Below, in pieces: positions 10,190-20,244 of a stretch of DNA of 64,000 nt. Each line of letters opens with the position of its first letter. Position 1 is the first letter of the stretch. The notes beneath the pieces were generated by a model, which worked only from the letters and a program-made list of their open reading frames with translations, ran no database searches and was not told the DNA's origin. The stretch spans positions 623,941 to 687,940 of the forward strand of contig ML976667.1 of assembly GCA_010015655.1 (NCBI GenBank), in the 5' to 3' direction. A program made the position numbers and the translations under genes. The DNA is from Bimuria novae-zelandiae CBS 107.79 (Eukaryota; Ascomycota; Dothideomycetes; Pleosporales; Didymosphaeriaceae).

Positions 10190-11096
10190 TCAACCGGCCT
10201 TCTTTCTCAGAGCTCCTCCATCCACGGTGATGTCCACCTGACACGGCTGTTAGCATGTTTTCTATGTCCATTGGAGGTGTACATACCCCGTTCACGAAGC
10301 CTGCATTAATCAAATACAAGCAAGCGTCTGCGATGTCCTTCGGTCTTCCGGCCCTGTTAGTCGGATGGTCGTCGATATCCTTTTCGCTGTTCTGGCCCTC
10401 CCAAGTTGCACCACCCTCATCGCCCTCCTTGCTCTCATGCGCTACCTTGATCCTTCCCGGCGCCACGAGGTTCGTCCTGATACCCAGAGGTCCCAAGCTG
10501 ATGGACATGGCTTGCATCAGACCTAGCTGGCCAGACTTGCTCGCCGCATAGCCTTCCTGATTGGGGTCGCTCTGGTGCGCGCGGAAAGAGCCGATGTGGA
10601 TGATACAAGGACCTGCAAAGTCTTTGTGTGCACCCTCTGAGTTGTCTGAGTCCGCCTCTCTGTGCTTCATGTACGGGATACAGGCCTGGCTCATTGCGAA
10701 GGGAGCCGTGAGGTTGGTCTCCATATAAGCTACCCACTGGTCGTAGGTCTCCTTGGACTCCATGGTCTTGTCATCTTTCCATTTTGGCGAGGCAATGCCG
10801 CCGTTGTTGACTAGCACATCAATTTTGCCATCGAAGAACTTGGCGGCCTGTTCAACTTTTGATCGGATGTCGTTGACGTCGCGAAGGTTGCAGACGGCAT
10901 AACCGACTTTGCCGTCCTTATAGTACTTCTCCAAGTGTTTGGTGGCAGCGTATTCCAGCTCGTTTTCCTGGATATCGAGGATGAAGACGCGATGGCCAGC
11001 TTCGAGGAAGTAGCGGCCCAAAGCACGACCGATGCCTTGCGCACCGCCTGACACGATTATGTTCTTTGAAGTGCTTGAAACTTGAGCTTCGGCCAT
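10190..11096 (-). CDS. short-chain dehydrogenase/reductase, two exons
   Basis: Exon 1 (11096-10287) starts MAEAQVSSTSKNIIVSGG and contains the Rossmann motif GGAQGIG, NNGG, the IIHIGSF serine region and the YAASK active-site motif. Translating straight through gives an odd C-terminus. Removing an intron at 10286-10238 (GTATGT donor, GCTAAC branch site, CAG acceptor) restores the family ending: FVNG joins VDITVDGGALRKKAG in exon 2 (10237-10190). The mature protein is 285 residues, the normal size for a classical NAD(P)-dependent SDR. The substrate cannot be told from sequence. No targeting signal is visible, so it is probably cytosolic. It looks intact. Confidence 0.88.
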
Positions 11097-13544
11097 TGTC
11101 TTAAGTTTCTGGAGTGTGGTGGGGGTCTGGAAGATTCATCGTTTTCCGTGTGTTGAATGTAGTCGCCTCTCAACAACCGCACGTCGCTCTGACGTCAGTG
11201 CAGTGCAACCTAAAGTTCTACGTCGGGGGACCGAACTTCGAAGGCGCATCCAGATTGTATACCTGCATGTTCGTAAACCTAACGACGAATGTATGGAAGC
11301 AGCATGTCGCACGCCTTGTTCGTTGTAGAATGCTCAAATTGCTTTTTGGCCCAATCTAGACGCCTCTACACGCTACAAAACCGTGGTAGGTAACATGCCG
11401 AAATGGTAACCTCGTTGTTATCCGTTGCGTGTAACGCTCGCAGTTACATCGGTGTCGAGACAATTTCTCCAGTCATGTAAGGTTGGTAATGGTGGACCAG
11501 GCTTCCTTGCGGCCGCTCGACTGAAGCTGCCTTCATGGTAATGCAGGCTTTCCCCTTCCCCCGACCGCAACAAACAAGCCATCGAATATTAGACATTGAA
11601 TAAGTCTCGATGTAAAACGGGAAATTCTTCGTAAAGAGATTGACCCCGGTAGAGTTTAGTAGGGCGTCTGTTTTCCGCTTTTTGATACGACGGACAATGC
11701 GCAATGGCCTCCTACACTTTGAACGGAATGGAAGATACTGTCTCAACCTTTGCATGGGTGCAAGTCCCTTGATGCGGTCCCCGTTACGCAGCTCAATTGC
11801 CGAGGCCACAGACGGTTGCGTCGACGTCCAGTACTAGAATAGTGAAAAGGTCCATGCGCCGAGCTGGAGAAGGTAGAGTGCCTGGTGTATCTCTCAACCC
11901 CTTTTACAGCTCCAGAGTTCTGGCTGGATTAGTGTGCGTACTAATATGGCAATTGCTCCCCACGCCAAGCTTCGACCCTGTTTGCGGAGGTCATCCTACA
12001 TTTGTTGTTTCAACATCAATATCTCTTTACGGCCAAAATGCCTTGATAGAGTTTGGTTCAAGCTCCTAGACGGATGCATCCGATGGCCCTTCGGCCATGC
12101 AGCTTCCACTTGTCAAAACCCCTGTTCTTCTATCTGTCTTCTAATGTGTCGTGGCTAAAGGGAGAACCTGGTGTCTTTTCGGCAAGAATGGCAGTCTTCC
12201 CCGAGCTGAACCGCATCTTTCTTCCGGGAGGAACTTAGCAGACTCCGCGAAGAAAGGCTGTGGAGTACGCGTACTAGTAGAGGCTTCAACTGTGCTTCTC
12301 AGCTAGCAGTCAGACCCATAGACAGGCGACGAGTGTTAAAACAATCGGTGTGTCCCGAAAATGGAATGAATCGTATGCGTAGGAACGAAAAGTTGCCCAT
12401 AATGGACGTCACGGGACGAACGGCGAGACTGCGTTCTCGTGAACAACTTATGGATTCCCTCCCGTGGGATTGCGCCCGGATGGAAATACAGGCGTTCTTC
12501 GTTTTATTGAAATTCCAGAAGCATGTCCATATCTGTCCGAGCTGAGCCAGTCTCTTCTCGGATGGCTTCCGCGCAATCCATCTCGTAACTTCAATGCTAA
12601 ATGTATGGGTCGAGCGGCATATAAAATTGGGCGTTCGGCATCATGTCGGCCCTTTCCGGCACGCAAGGAACAACAACCAGTAAAAGAGGACAATGGCGGT
12701 TGAGCACGGCGCAATAATTCTGCGCAGCTATCGCTGGTGATGAATTCCAGAAGGATGTAAGAGTCTCGGAGAGATGTCGTTCAGGATCGCATAGCCTGAG
12801 TTTGACCCGCCGTCCTTCAGACGTTTAGACCCTTTCCTCAGTTTCGGTCGTGACTTCCTCAATTACTAGCTCAGGACGGAAGGCGACCCACCTCGCACCC
12901 GCACATCCAGCTGTGGTAAACCATGGAGGTTTCCACCCTCCTCGCCATCTCTCTCTCTTCCGGTGCATGGCATCCGAGCCCAGACTTTGGCAACTATCGC
13001 AGTCCGTAGGTTACACCCATGGCGGCTGCCAAGTCCAATCAGGGCAGTTTGACGACGGCGGCTCCGATTGGCCTCCAGCATATCTCGTATGCAACCCCAC
13101 CGAGGACACGCGACCCCGGCCAGCGCTGCTTCAGAATCAAACGCAGCCTTAGGGAACCGCATTGCCGGCAAAAGACCGGTCGCAATGACAACAAGGGTGC
13201 CATCGTCGCCTATCACCCGCGCGTACCCGCTGTGCTTCATCTGAGCGTCTCCGCTAGCGTGGCGCAGAATCTGAATTTTCAGCCCTACTTTGACGCTGCG
13301 CCGCGCGAGATCACAAGCTTATCCCATCCAAAGCATCATCGCATCGTACTGGGCCAGGGTTCCGGAAAACAGGCCAATTCTCGATTAGGGTGGACCTGCC
13401 AAACTGTCGTAGCGCGGCGTCTGTGCCCGTCGTGGCTCTTCATCTGCAGCTATGAAAGCCGACGGTCCACCTTGGCTCAAGTTTTCTATCCGTGTCGATC
13501 CTTTCTCACTCTTCTCTCACTCTTCCTACACATTGCTATCCAAC
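11097..13544. other. 2.4-kb stretch without a convincing gene
   Basis: Several frames of 60-120 codons exist on both strands (for example 12866-13240 minus and 12850-13152 plus). None has a recognised motif, splice structure or consistent sense. The last few hundred bases must include the promoter and leader of the permease that follows; CT-rich tracts near 13490-13540 fit a fungal leader. Confidence 0.4.
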
Positions 13545-15515
13545 ATGGCGGACCAGGCCTATGGAACGCAATCGGACGCCTACGCTGCCGAGAACGACCT
13601 TCACCGACGCACCTCCAAAAAGTCACAACCAGCGCTATCAGAAGATGGAGGAGTTGTCGCAGCCGACGAGCTTTTGCAAGCCATGGGCTACAAGAGTGAA
13701 CTTGTGCGCAACAGATCGACTTTCCAGGTCGCCTTCATGTCGTTCGTCATGGCCTCGGTTCCCTACGGTCTATCGACGACGCTTTACTATCCAGTCGTTA
13801 ACGGTGGACCGGTCAACATCATTTGGGGCTGGGTCCTAGTCTCCCTCATCATTCTTTGCGTCGCTGCATCTTTGGGCGAGATTACTAGCGTGTACCCGAC
13901 CGCTGGCGGCGTCTATTACCAATCTTTTATGCTTTCTCCTCAGCACTACAGAAAGATTGTATCCTGGATTTGTGGATGGGCCTTCGTGGTCGGCAACATC
14001 ACCATCACGCTTGCCGTCAATTTTGGAACTGCCAGCTTCCTCGCCGCCTGTATCAATGTATTCGAATCCGAGCCTGGAGTGGGCATCTTCGCGGCAGAGG
14101 CCTATCAGGTTTGGCTTATCTTCTTCGGCATCACTATCTTGTGCAATCTCGTATCAGCTCTCGGTAATCGTTGGCTGCCAATTCTAGATGTGAGAAAGTC
14201 CCTTGAGCACCACTGGCATGTCTAACAAGTGATGCTAGACATTTGCCATCTATTGGACTTTTGCGGGTGTTATCGCCCTCATCGTGTGCATACTGGCCAT
14301 TGCAAAAGAAGGACGTCGCAATGCTCGCTACGTTTTTGGGGAATTTGACACCAGCAACAGCGGATGGCCTGCCGGCTGGTCCTTCTTCGTCGGACTTCTC
14401 CACGCTGCCTATGCGACCTCTTCGACTGGAATGATCATCTCGTGAGACTCCCTGCCAAAGCGACTTTTCTGGCGTATTTCCAAAGCAACTGCCTATCTCA
14501 TATCCCATGCGACAAAACCCCTTGCAACCCTGCCCTTGCGACTTTGTCTATATTGGTCAGCCATGCTCCCCCATAGGTCATTTTGCTGACGCGTGATAGG
14601 ATGTGTGAGGAAGTACAGAAGCCAGCGACGCAGGTACCAAAGGCTATGGTCGGTACTATTGTACTGAATATGATCATGGGCATTGTCTTCCTCATTCCGC
14701 TCCTCTTCGTCTTCCCTGATCAAGCGATGCTCGCGGCCCTCGCCTCTGGTCAGCCCGTACCCACGATCGTTAAGTCTGCCATCGGCAATTCGGGTGGCGC
14801 TTTCGCTCTTTTTATACCACTTCTTGTCCTCGGAATTATCTGTGGCATCGGTTGCACGACTGCCGCCTCGCGGTGCACATGGGCTTTTGCTCGTGATGGT
14901 GCCATCCCTGGGTTCCAATGGTAGGTCCACGCGATACGCTCTGAGAGAGGCACAGCCCGCTAATCATGATTTCGATTCTGCAGGTGGAGCAAGGTTAACG
15001 CCAAGCTCGACGTTCCCTTGAACGCTATGATGCTCAGCATGGTGGTCCAACTTCTTTTGGGGCTTATCTACTTTGGGTCGACCGCAGCTTTCAATGCCTT
15101 CTCTGGAGTCGGTGTAATTACCTTGACCTTGAGCTATGCTGTGCCCATCATCGCTTCGGTTATGGATGGAAGGAAGCAAATCAAAGAGGGGAGCTTTTAT
15201 CTCGGTGCCCTTGGAGCGTTCTGCAACTGGGTCGCTATTCGTAAGCAAGAATCCTCAGAGTTGCGTCATTATCTAACAATATTTATAGTGTGGTCCCTCC
15301 TGGTTATCCCGCTTTTTTGCATGCCTACCTACCTGCCTATCACTGTCGCGACCATGAACTACGCTAGTGTCGTCTTTGCTGGTTTCGTTGCCATTGCGAC
15401 TGGATGGTACTTCATCTGGGGAAAGAAGAACTACCAGGGCCCGCCAACGCAGGCAGATGCCGTTCTTGAGGCTCGGAGAGCGAGCATTGTCAGCCACCCT
15501 GACAACAAGTTCTGA
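13545..15515 (+). CDS. APC-family amino acid/choline/GABA-type permease
   Basis: Five exons: 13545-14189, 14239-14441, 14600-14920, 14984-15240 and 15289-15515. Phases match at all four junctions, giving 550 residues. The N-terminus is hydrophilic (MADQAYGTQSDAYAAEN). It is followed by MGYKSELVRNRSTFQVAFMS and about twelve hydrophobic helices. Conserved stretches include the first-helix region (MASVPYGLSTTLYYPVVNGG), EITSVYPTAGGVYYQS, STGMIISMCEEVQKPATQVP and RCTWAFARDGAIP. These fit the fungal ACT subgroup that includes Uga4, Hnm1 and Bio5; the substrate cannot be assigned. The second intron is 158 nt, longer than the other three (49-63 nt). The upstream in-frame ATG at 13452 is in the leader; 13545 was chosen because homology-like sequence starts soon after it. 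Plasma-membrane uptake is the expected role. Confidence 0.88.
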
Positions 15516-16004
15516 ATGTCCACCAGTCCGGTACTAGTCAGGCTCGATTCGACGCGTGAGTATGATCATGTGTGGGTGGGGTTTTTTGTAGTGATACCAA
15601 CATCAATTTTACAGCTGTCAAACACCACAAGTATTTCGATCGTTGACGAATGCTACTGTGACGACTCAGACCATCCGCTTATAACAATACCGGGTACAAT
15701 TTCACAATTCGAGCCGAGAGATGGCTTAGTCATCAGTACCTACCTTTGTTCTCACATGTGCAGGCGCCCTTGCTGCATTCTTTGTCTGGTTTCACAAATG
15801 TGATCAAGTTCTCACTATCTCTCACCTAGCAATGAGCGGTGATGGAAGGAGGCAAGTGCCCCGCAGCCCTCGCAACTGATCAAAGGGCGTGCGCTAATCC
15901 GACCTTATTACTAGTGCATCCTTGCCAAGGTTCAACATTTATATAACCCGTCATTTCGCGTCGGTCGAGGTTCTATTAATTTTTCACTCCTCTATCGCTT
16001 CAAT
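15516..16004. other. intergenic between two transporter genes
   Basis: Contains the 3' region of the permease and the promoter of the MFS gene. Apart from the TATA-like site at 15940-15946, nothing was recognised. Confidence 0.4.
15940..15946 (+). promoter_or_regulatory. TATA-like element of the MCT-type transporter
   Basis: TATATAA lies 58 bases before the ATG at 16005, a plausible distance for a fungal TATA box with a short leader. Confidence 0.4.
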
Positions 16005-17360
16005 ATGTCCTCTACTCTGACCGAAGAGCGCTTTGAGCTCACTGAGCTGCCCGATGCGATTCAGATTTCGCGCACCACTGAGAGCTCTCGGAACCCAGAT
16101 GAAGTTCCTGAAGATGTAGCATACTCCACGACTGCCATCCCGGACGGCGGCTATGGATGGGTGGTCGTGTTTTGTTGCTCGGTGACCACCTTCTGGAACA
16201 ATGGCGTCATCAATTGCTGGGGTGTTCTCCAAGCAGCGCTCCTCGACTCAACACTCCATTCGGTTCCGACATCTACCGTGTCGTTCGTTGGATCTCTAGG
16301 CCTTGCACTTAGCGCAGGCCTTGGAATATTCGTCATTCAGTTTATGCGATGGGCTGGGAGTCAGAAAACATCAATGGCTGGCGTGTGTTTGATAAGCGCT
16401 AGCCTTGTTGGCAGCAGCTTCTGCACAAGCGACGTTGGAGGCTTATTCGGCACGATGGGTGTCATGGCCGGCTTGGGGATGGCTATGGTGTACACTGTCT
16501 CCAATGGGTTGCCTGTGCAGTACTTTTCCGGGCACCTGGGGCTCGCAAACGGTATCGTTAAGTTGGGCGGTGGCATTGGCGGCTGTGTCCTTGCCGTTGC
16601 GCTTGAAGCAATGTACCGTCGCGTAGGCATCGCCTGGACGTTCAGGATCCAAGGCTTTCTCACCTTCGCGACCGGCCTTCCTGCAGCATGGATGCAGCGA
16701 GACCGCGTTCCCCCACGCAAGTTTCCTCTGATCGATGTATCCATGTTTCGGTCGCTTCCTTTCGTTACGGTCTTTCTCGCGGGCGCCATCGGATCATTTG
16801 CGCTTTTCGTCCCACCCTACTTCTTGCCTTTGTTTGCCCAGAGTATCGGCTTGAGTGCGAGCACCGGCGCCGGCCTGGTTGCTGCTTTCAATGCATGCAA
16901 CGCGGTGGGAAGATTTGTCGCAGGACCTCTGTGCGACAAAATTGGCCCCGTCAACATGTTTCTGATCACCATGGTGCTCAACGCGGTAAGCATGCTAGCT
17001 ATATGGCCAGTTTCTAATTCCCTTGGCCCCCTTGCTGTTTTCGCCGCTCTCAACGGTACGGCTAACGGCTCGTTCTTCACCACTTTACCCACTGTTGTGG
17101 CCAGCATGTTCGGTCCGGGTCGAGCCGCGGTGGCAATGTCTATGGCTGTTGCGGGGTGGTCAGGTGGTTATCTGATGGGATCGCCCATTGCAGGCTATCT
17201 CCTCCAGGCTGCGGGCGGCAAACAGCAAGGCGGGGAGGGCTTGGGTGTCGAAGTGTACCGACCTGCCATCTTTTACGCTGGCGGAGTAGCGACTGCTTCA
17301 GCCTTGTTTGTGTTGTTTGCGAGGTTTAAAATGGCGAAGAAGGTGGCTAAAAGAGTTTGA
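16005..17360 (+). CDS. MFS monocarboxylate-transporter-like protein
   Basis: A single-exon gene of 451 residues. A hydrophilic N-terminus of about 45 residues precedes IPDGGYGWVVVFCC, the hallmark first-helix motif of the monocarboxylate porter family. About twelve hydrophobic segments follow, with GxGxA/G-rich helices such as GVMAGLGMAMVYTVSNGLP, GANGIVKLGGGIGG-type sequence at helix 5, and GRFVAGPLCDKIGPVN between helices 8 and 9. Fungal members (Mch proteins, for example) move organic acids, riboflavin or other small molecules; several do not carry monocarboxylates. The substrate is therefore open. It lies 489 bp downstream of the APC permease on the same strand and looks intact. Confidence 0.88.
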   Translation: MSSTLTEERFELTELPDAIQISRTTESSRNPDEVPEDVAYSTTAIPDGGYGWVVVFCCSVTTFWNNGVINCWGVLQAALLDSTLHSVPTSTVSFVGSLGLALSAGLGIFVIQFMRWAGSQKTSMAGVCLISASLVGSSFCTSDVGGLFGTMGVMAGLGMAMVYTVSNGLPVQYFSGHLGLANGIVKLGGGIGGCVLAVALEAMYRRVGIAWTFRIQGFLTFATGLPAAWMQRDRVPPRKFPLIDVSMFRSLPFVTVFLAGAIGSFALFVPPYFLPLFAQSIGLSASTGAGLVAAFNACNAVGRFVAGPLCDKIGPVNMFLITMVLNAVSMLAIWPVSNSLGPLAVFAALNGTANGSFFTTLPTVVASMFGPGRAAVAMSMAVAGWSGGYLMGSPIAGYLLQAAGGKQQGGEGLGVEVYRPAIFYAGGVATASALFVLFARFKMAKKVAKRV

Positions 17361-17647
17361 GAGAGGAGTGAAAACTATAGGAGTACTACGTGGCACCAGT
17401 ACAGAGCTTCGCAGACGTACAGATACGGCCTTCGCGTAAAGCTGACGGTCGGCCATAATGACTAGAATTAACAGCTACTGTGTCACCCTAGGACAAATAA
17501 TGCAGGAGCCGACTATTAGCTTTGCGCGAGAGCCTGGGGCCGTCGGTTCTTGTTCAATTCGGCCTCGCAAAAGTCGCTTGGTGAGGTTGTGGCCTCAAAC
17601 TGGCCAATCATCGTCAAGCTCAAATTGCGTGGCTTTCGCCGGTGCAT

Positions 17648-17678
<31 letters not shown>

Positions 17679-17799
17679 ATGCACCTTCAAATGCATACGA
17701 CATGCCTCTTCACGCACACTATCTTAAATCTTCTTCCTTCCTCGAAACTCTTTCAAAAAAAAATTCGTCTCTCAATGATGCTATTAGCGCATCATCGAC
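17361..17799. other. intergenic with poly-G hairpin
   Basis: Gene-free region between the transporter and the NLR pseudogene. Its main feature is the G30 run described separately. Confidence 0.4.
17641..17685. repeat. G30 homopolymer flanked by a 7-bp inverted repeat
   Basis: Thirty consecutive G residues occupy 17648-17677. They are flanked by GGTGCAT (17641-17647) and ATGCACC (17679-17685), a perfect inverted pair. The stretch could fold as a hairpin with a poly-G loop, or as a G-quadruplex on the plus strand. The exact run length is unreliable in most sequencing data. Confidence 0.9.
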
Positions 17800-19950
17800 A
17801 TGGTCTTAGAAGCCCTCGCCGCCATCAGCCTGGTTTGGCTGCTCTTTGTTGCAAAAAACTCACGAAATCCATGAGTCCGCCTCCGCGAAGACTTCGGAGA
17901 ATATTGAGCTTGAATCTATCGCGCAATATTTGAGAGAGTACACCAAAAACTTGTCAATCCCCGTAGGTGGGGCTAAAAATAATGTACCCACTACCGTTGC
18001 ATCGCTGGCCGATCAGTGTCAGGCTGTCGCATCGGAACTCCTTTCAGCAATTCAAAACTTGACAAGTAATCCGGTGTCTGGGACAGTTGGGAGATGGAGA
18101 AGTTTCCGCATGGCACTGAAGAGTGCCTGGAAGAAAGACGACATTGCTAGATTTGTAGAGCGAATGGAGAGACTAAGAGACCAGATAATGTTCTATCTGG
18201 TATCACAAATCGAGTAGGTGTGCGTTCATCATCCAGCTTCCAGGTTTGACCATTTGACTCGTGCGTGCAGTAACCGACAATCAACAATGATGAATGCTTT
18301 CGACACGCTGTCCCAGGACGCTTTGCGTGGAAACACCAGTATGCTTCACGAAATCGAAAAAATTTCTTCAAAGCTTGAGACAGTAGAAAGTACTGATATC
18401 CCTGGTGCAAGTAAGATTTTGTCGGACGATGTATGTGGCAAGTTCTCCGAACTTTGCTCGATCTACAAGAATGCTTCGGAAGCCAGCGATATATTAACAA
18501 CTTTGCGATTCGAGCATATGCGAACTCGGTTCGATGCTATTCACGAAGCACACAAAAGAACGTTCGAGTGGATTTTCAAAACATAACAGATGGAACCGGA
18601 CGACCCTCGTGCCTCAGTCAACTTCTCAGAATGGCTTCGAACTGGCAGCGGGATCTTCTGGGTCGCTGGGAAACCAGGATCCGGAAAATCAACCCTCATG
18701 AAGTTTCTCGATGGCCACGATGAGTTGGAACGCGCGCTGCGACAGTGGAGTGGCGCGGACACGCTTTATCGCTCAAGTTTCTATTTCTGGAATCCTGGAA
18801 GCACGATGCAAAAGTCTCTTCAGGGCTTACTACAATCTCTCTTGCACGGGATATTGAGCGCATGCCCCGACATGATTCTTCACGTGTGCAAAGAACGATT
18901 GGATCGTCGATCTCACACGGCGCTTGGGAGCGAATCGTGGACCATGACGGAACTAAAAGGATGCTTTGCCAGAATTCAGGCAGCCGACACAATCTCAAAG
19001 AGAAAATTCTATTTCCACATCGACGGACTTGATGAGTTCAACGGAAATCATACCGAAATCGTCACTGTTCTAAAGACCTTGGCATCTTCACTGCGCGTCA
19101 AACTGTGTCTCTCTAGCCGGCCTTGGAATGCGTTCGAGCTTGCTTTCAGCTCGCATCCCTCTCAGAAGCTCTATCTGGAGGACTTTACGAAATCGGATAT
19201 CCGAATATTCGCAGGCGAGAGTTTAACCAGCGAGCTCCAAACGAGCCAGGTTTGGCTCCCGCAAACATTTTGTACTGGCCTAGTTGAGAAGATTGTTGAA
19301 CGGGCAAAGGGCGTGTTTTTGTGGGTTCATCTTGTGGTCAGATCGCTTTGCGATGGTTTTGTCAATGGGGATCCTTCCACACTACTTTACGCCCGTTTGA
19401 ATACGCTCCCTACTGATCTCGAGGCTCTTTTCGCATCTATACTGGCCTCCATTGACCCCATATACAGAGAACACATGGCCATCACTTTTTTTGTCGCGCT
19501 TCGAATCCCTGCTCTATTGAGAATAATTGATTATTCCTTCCTTGACGAAGAGGACGGCAAATCTGGATTTGAGTTGGACTTCAAACCTCTCGACGACGAA
19601 GAAATCCGGCACAGGGTGTTGCGAACTCAGAGACAGCTTGTTGGACGTTTCAAGGGACTTTTAGAGTATTCTGCATCCAAGTTGCATTCGAATCCACTCC
19701 CCGACGAAGTTCCCCAGAGCAACACTGTGGACAGCGCTGCCAACGAATCGAACAGGATCCGAACAAGGTGCTTGTTCGTTCGTTCGGCCCACATACAAAT
19801 GTACGTACGTTCGAGACGACTCGAACAGGAGCGTCTTCGAACAGTACAACGAACGTTCGGCCGAACGTTCGTATATATACAACTTTCCTAATTAGGAAGG
19901 AGGTTGGTGTTGTGGTCGAGAAACTGGCTGCCGTCCACCAGCTGGATGTT

Positions 19951-20244
19951 TTAGCCGGCATCCTTCTTGACGACGTGGTTGAGGAGACGTTTGCCTTGCC
20001 AGAGGCGGGTCCGTACAATAGGAAAACGAGCTCCGGACGCTTTCAGCTCGCCGGGAAATTCATGCGTAGGAGCGACGGACTCCACTTCAGATGGCGAGTC
20101 ATCCAAGCTCTCGAAGCTCTCCGCCATCGCCATGACAGCTGCCGTACGCGACCCGGCATGGTGATAGCTGTCAAATGCCAGCCGGGTTGACTGGGTCGAC
20201 TGGGTCGACTGGGACGACTGCGAGCGGGTAACAAATTGATCCAT
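19951..20244 (-). CDS. 97-residue frame inside the hAT-like element
   Basis: The minus-strand frame starts MDQFVTRSQSSQSTQSTQST and has a Ser/Gln/Thr-rich N-terminus, an acidic middle (SFESLDDSPSEVES) and a basic end (RLWQGKRLLNHVVKKDAG). After the stop, sense may continue in frame (NIQLVDGSQFLDHNTNLLPN). It could be the truncated N-terminus of a transposase left after internal deletion. I do not recognise a BED finger or a hAT dimerisation motif, so this is tentative. Confidence 0.3.
   Translation of the reverse strand: MDQFVTRSQSSQSTQSTQSTRLAFDSYHHAGSRTAAVMAMAESFESLDDSPSEVESVAPTHEFPGELKASGARFPIVRTRLWQGKRLLNHVVKKDAG
20185..20219. repeat. 9-bp tandem repeat inside the hAT-like element
   Basis: About four copies of CTGGGTCGA (the last one degenerate), in phase with the internal minus-strand frame, where they encode the SQST/TQST repeats. 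Confidence 0.7.

Noticed and set aside
10238..10286. SDR C-terminus read through to 10140
   Set aside because: Reading through gives an abnormal tail; GTATGT, GCTAAC and CAG define an intron whose removal restores DITVDGG.
13019..13699. 226-codon plus-strand frame ahead of the permease
   Set aside because: Overlaps the permease start in another frame and reads as low-information sequence without motifs.
20185..20219. CTGGGTCGA tandem repeats as a CRISPR-like or regulatory array
   Set aside because: Only about four 9-bp direct copies without spacers, inside a transposon frame; an ordinary tandem repeat.
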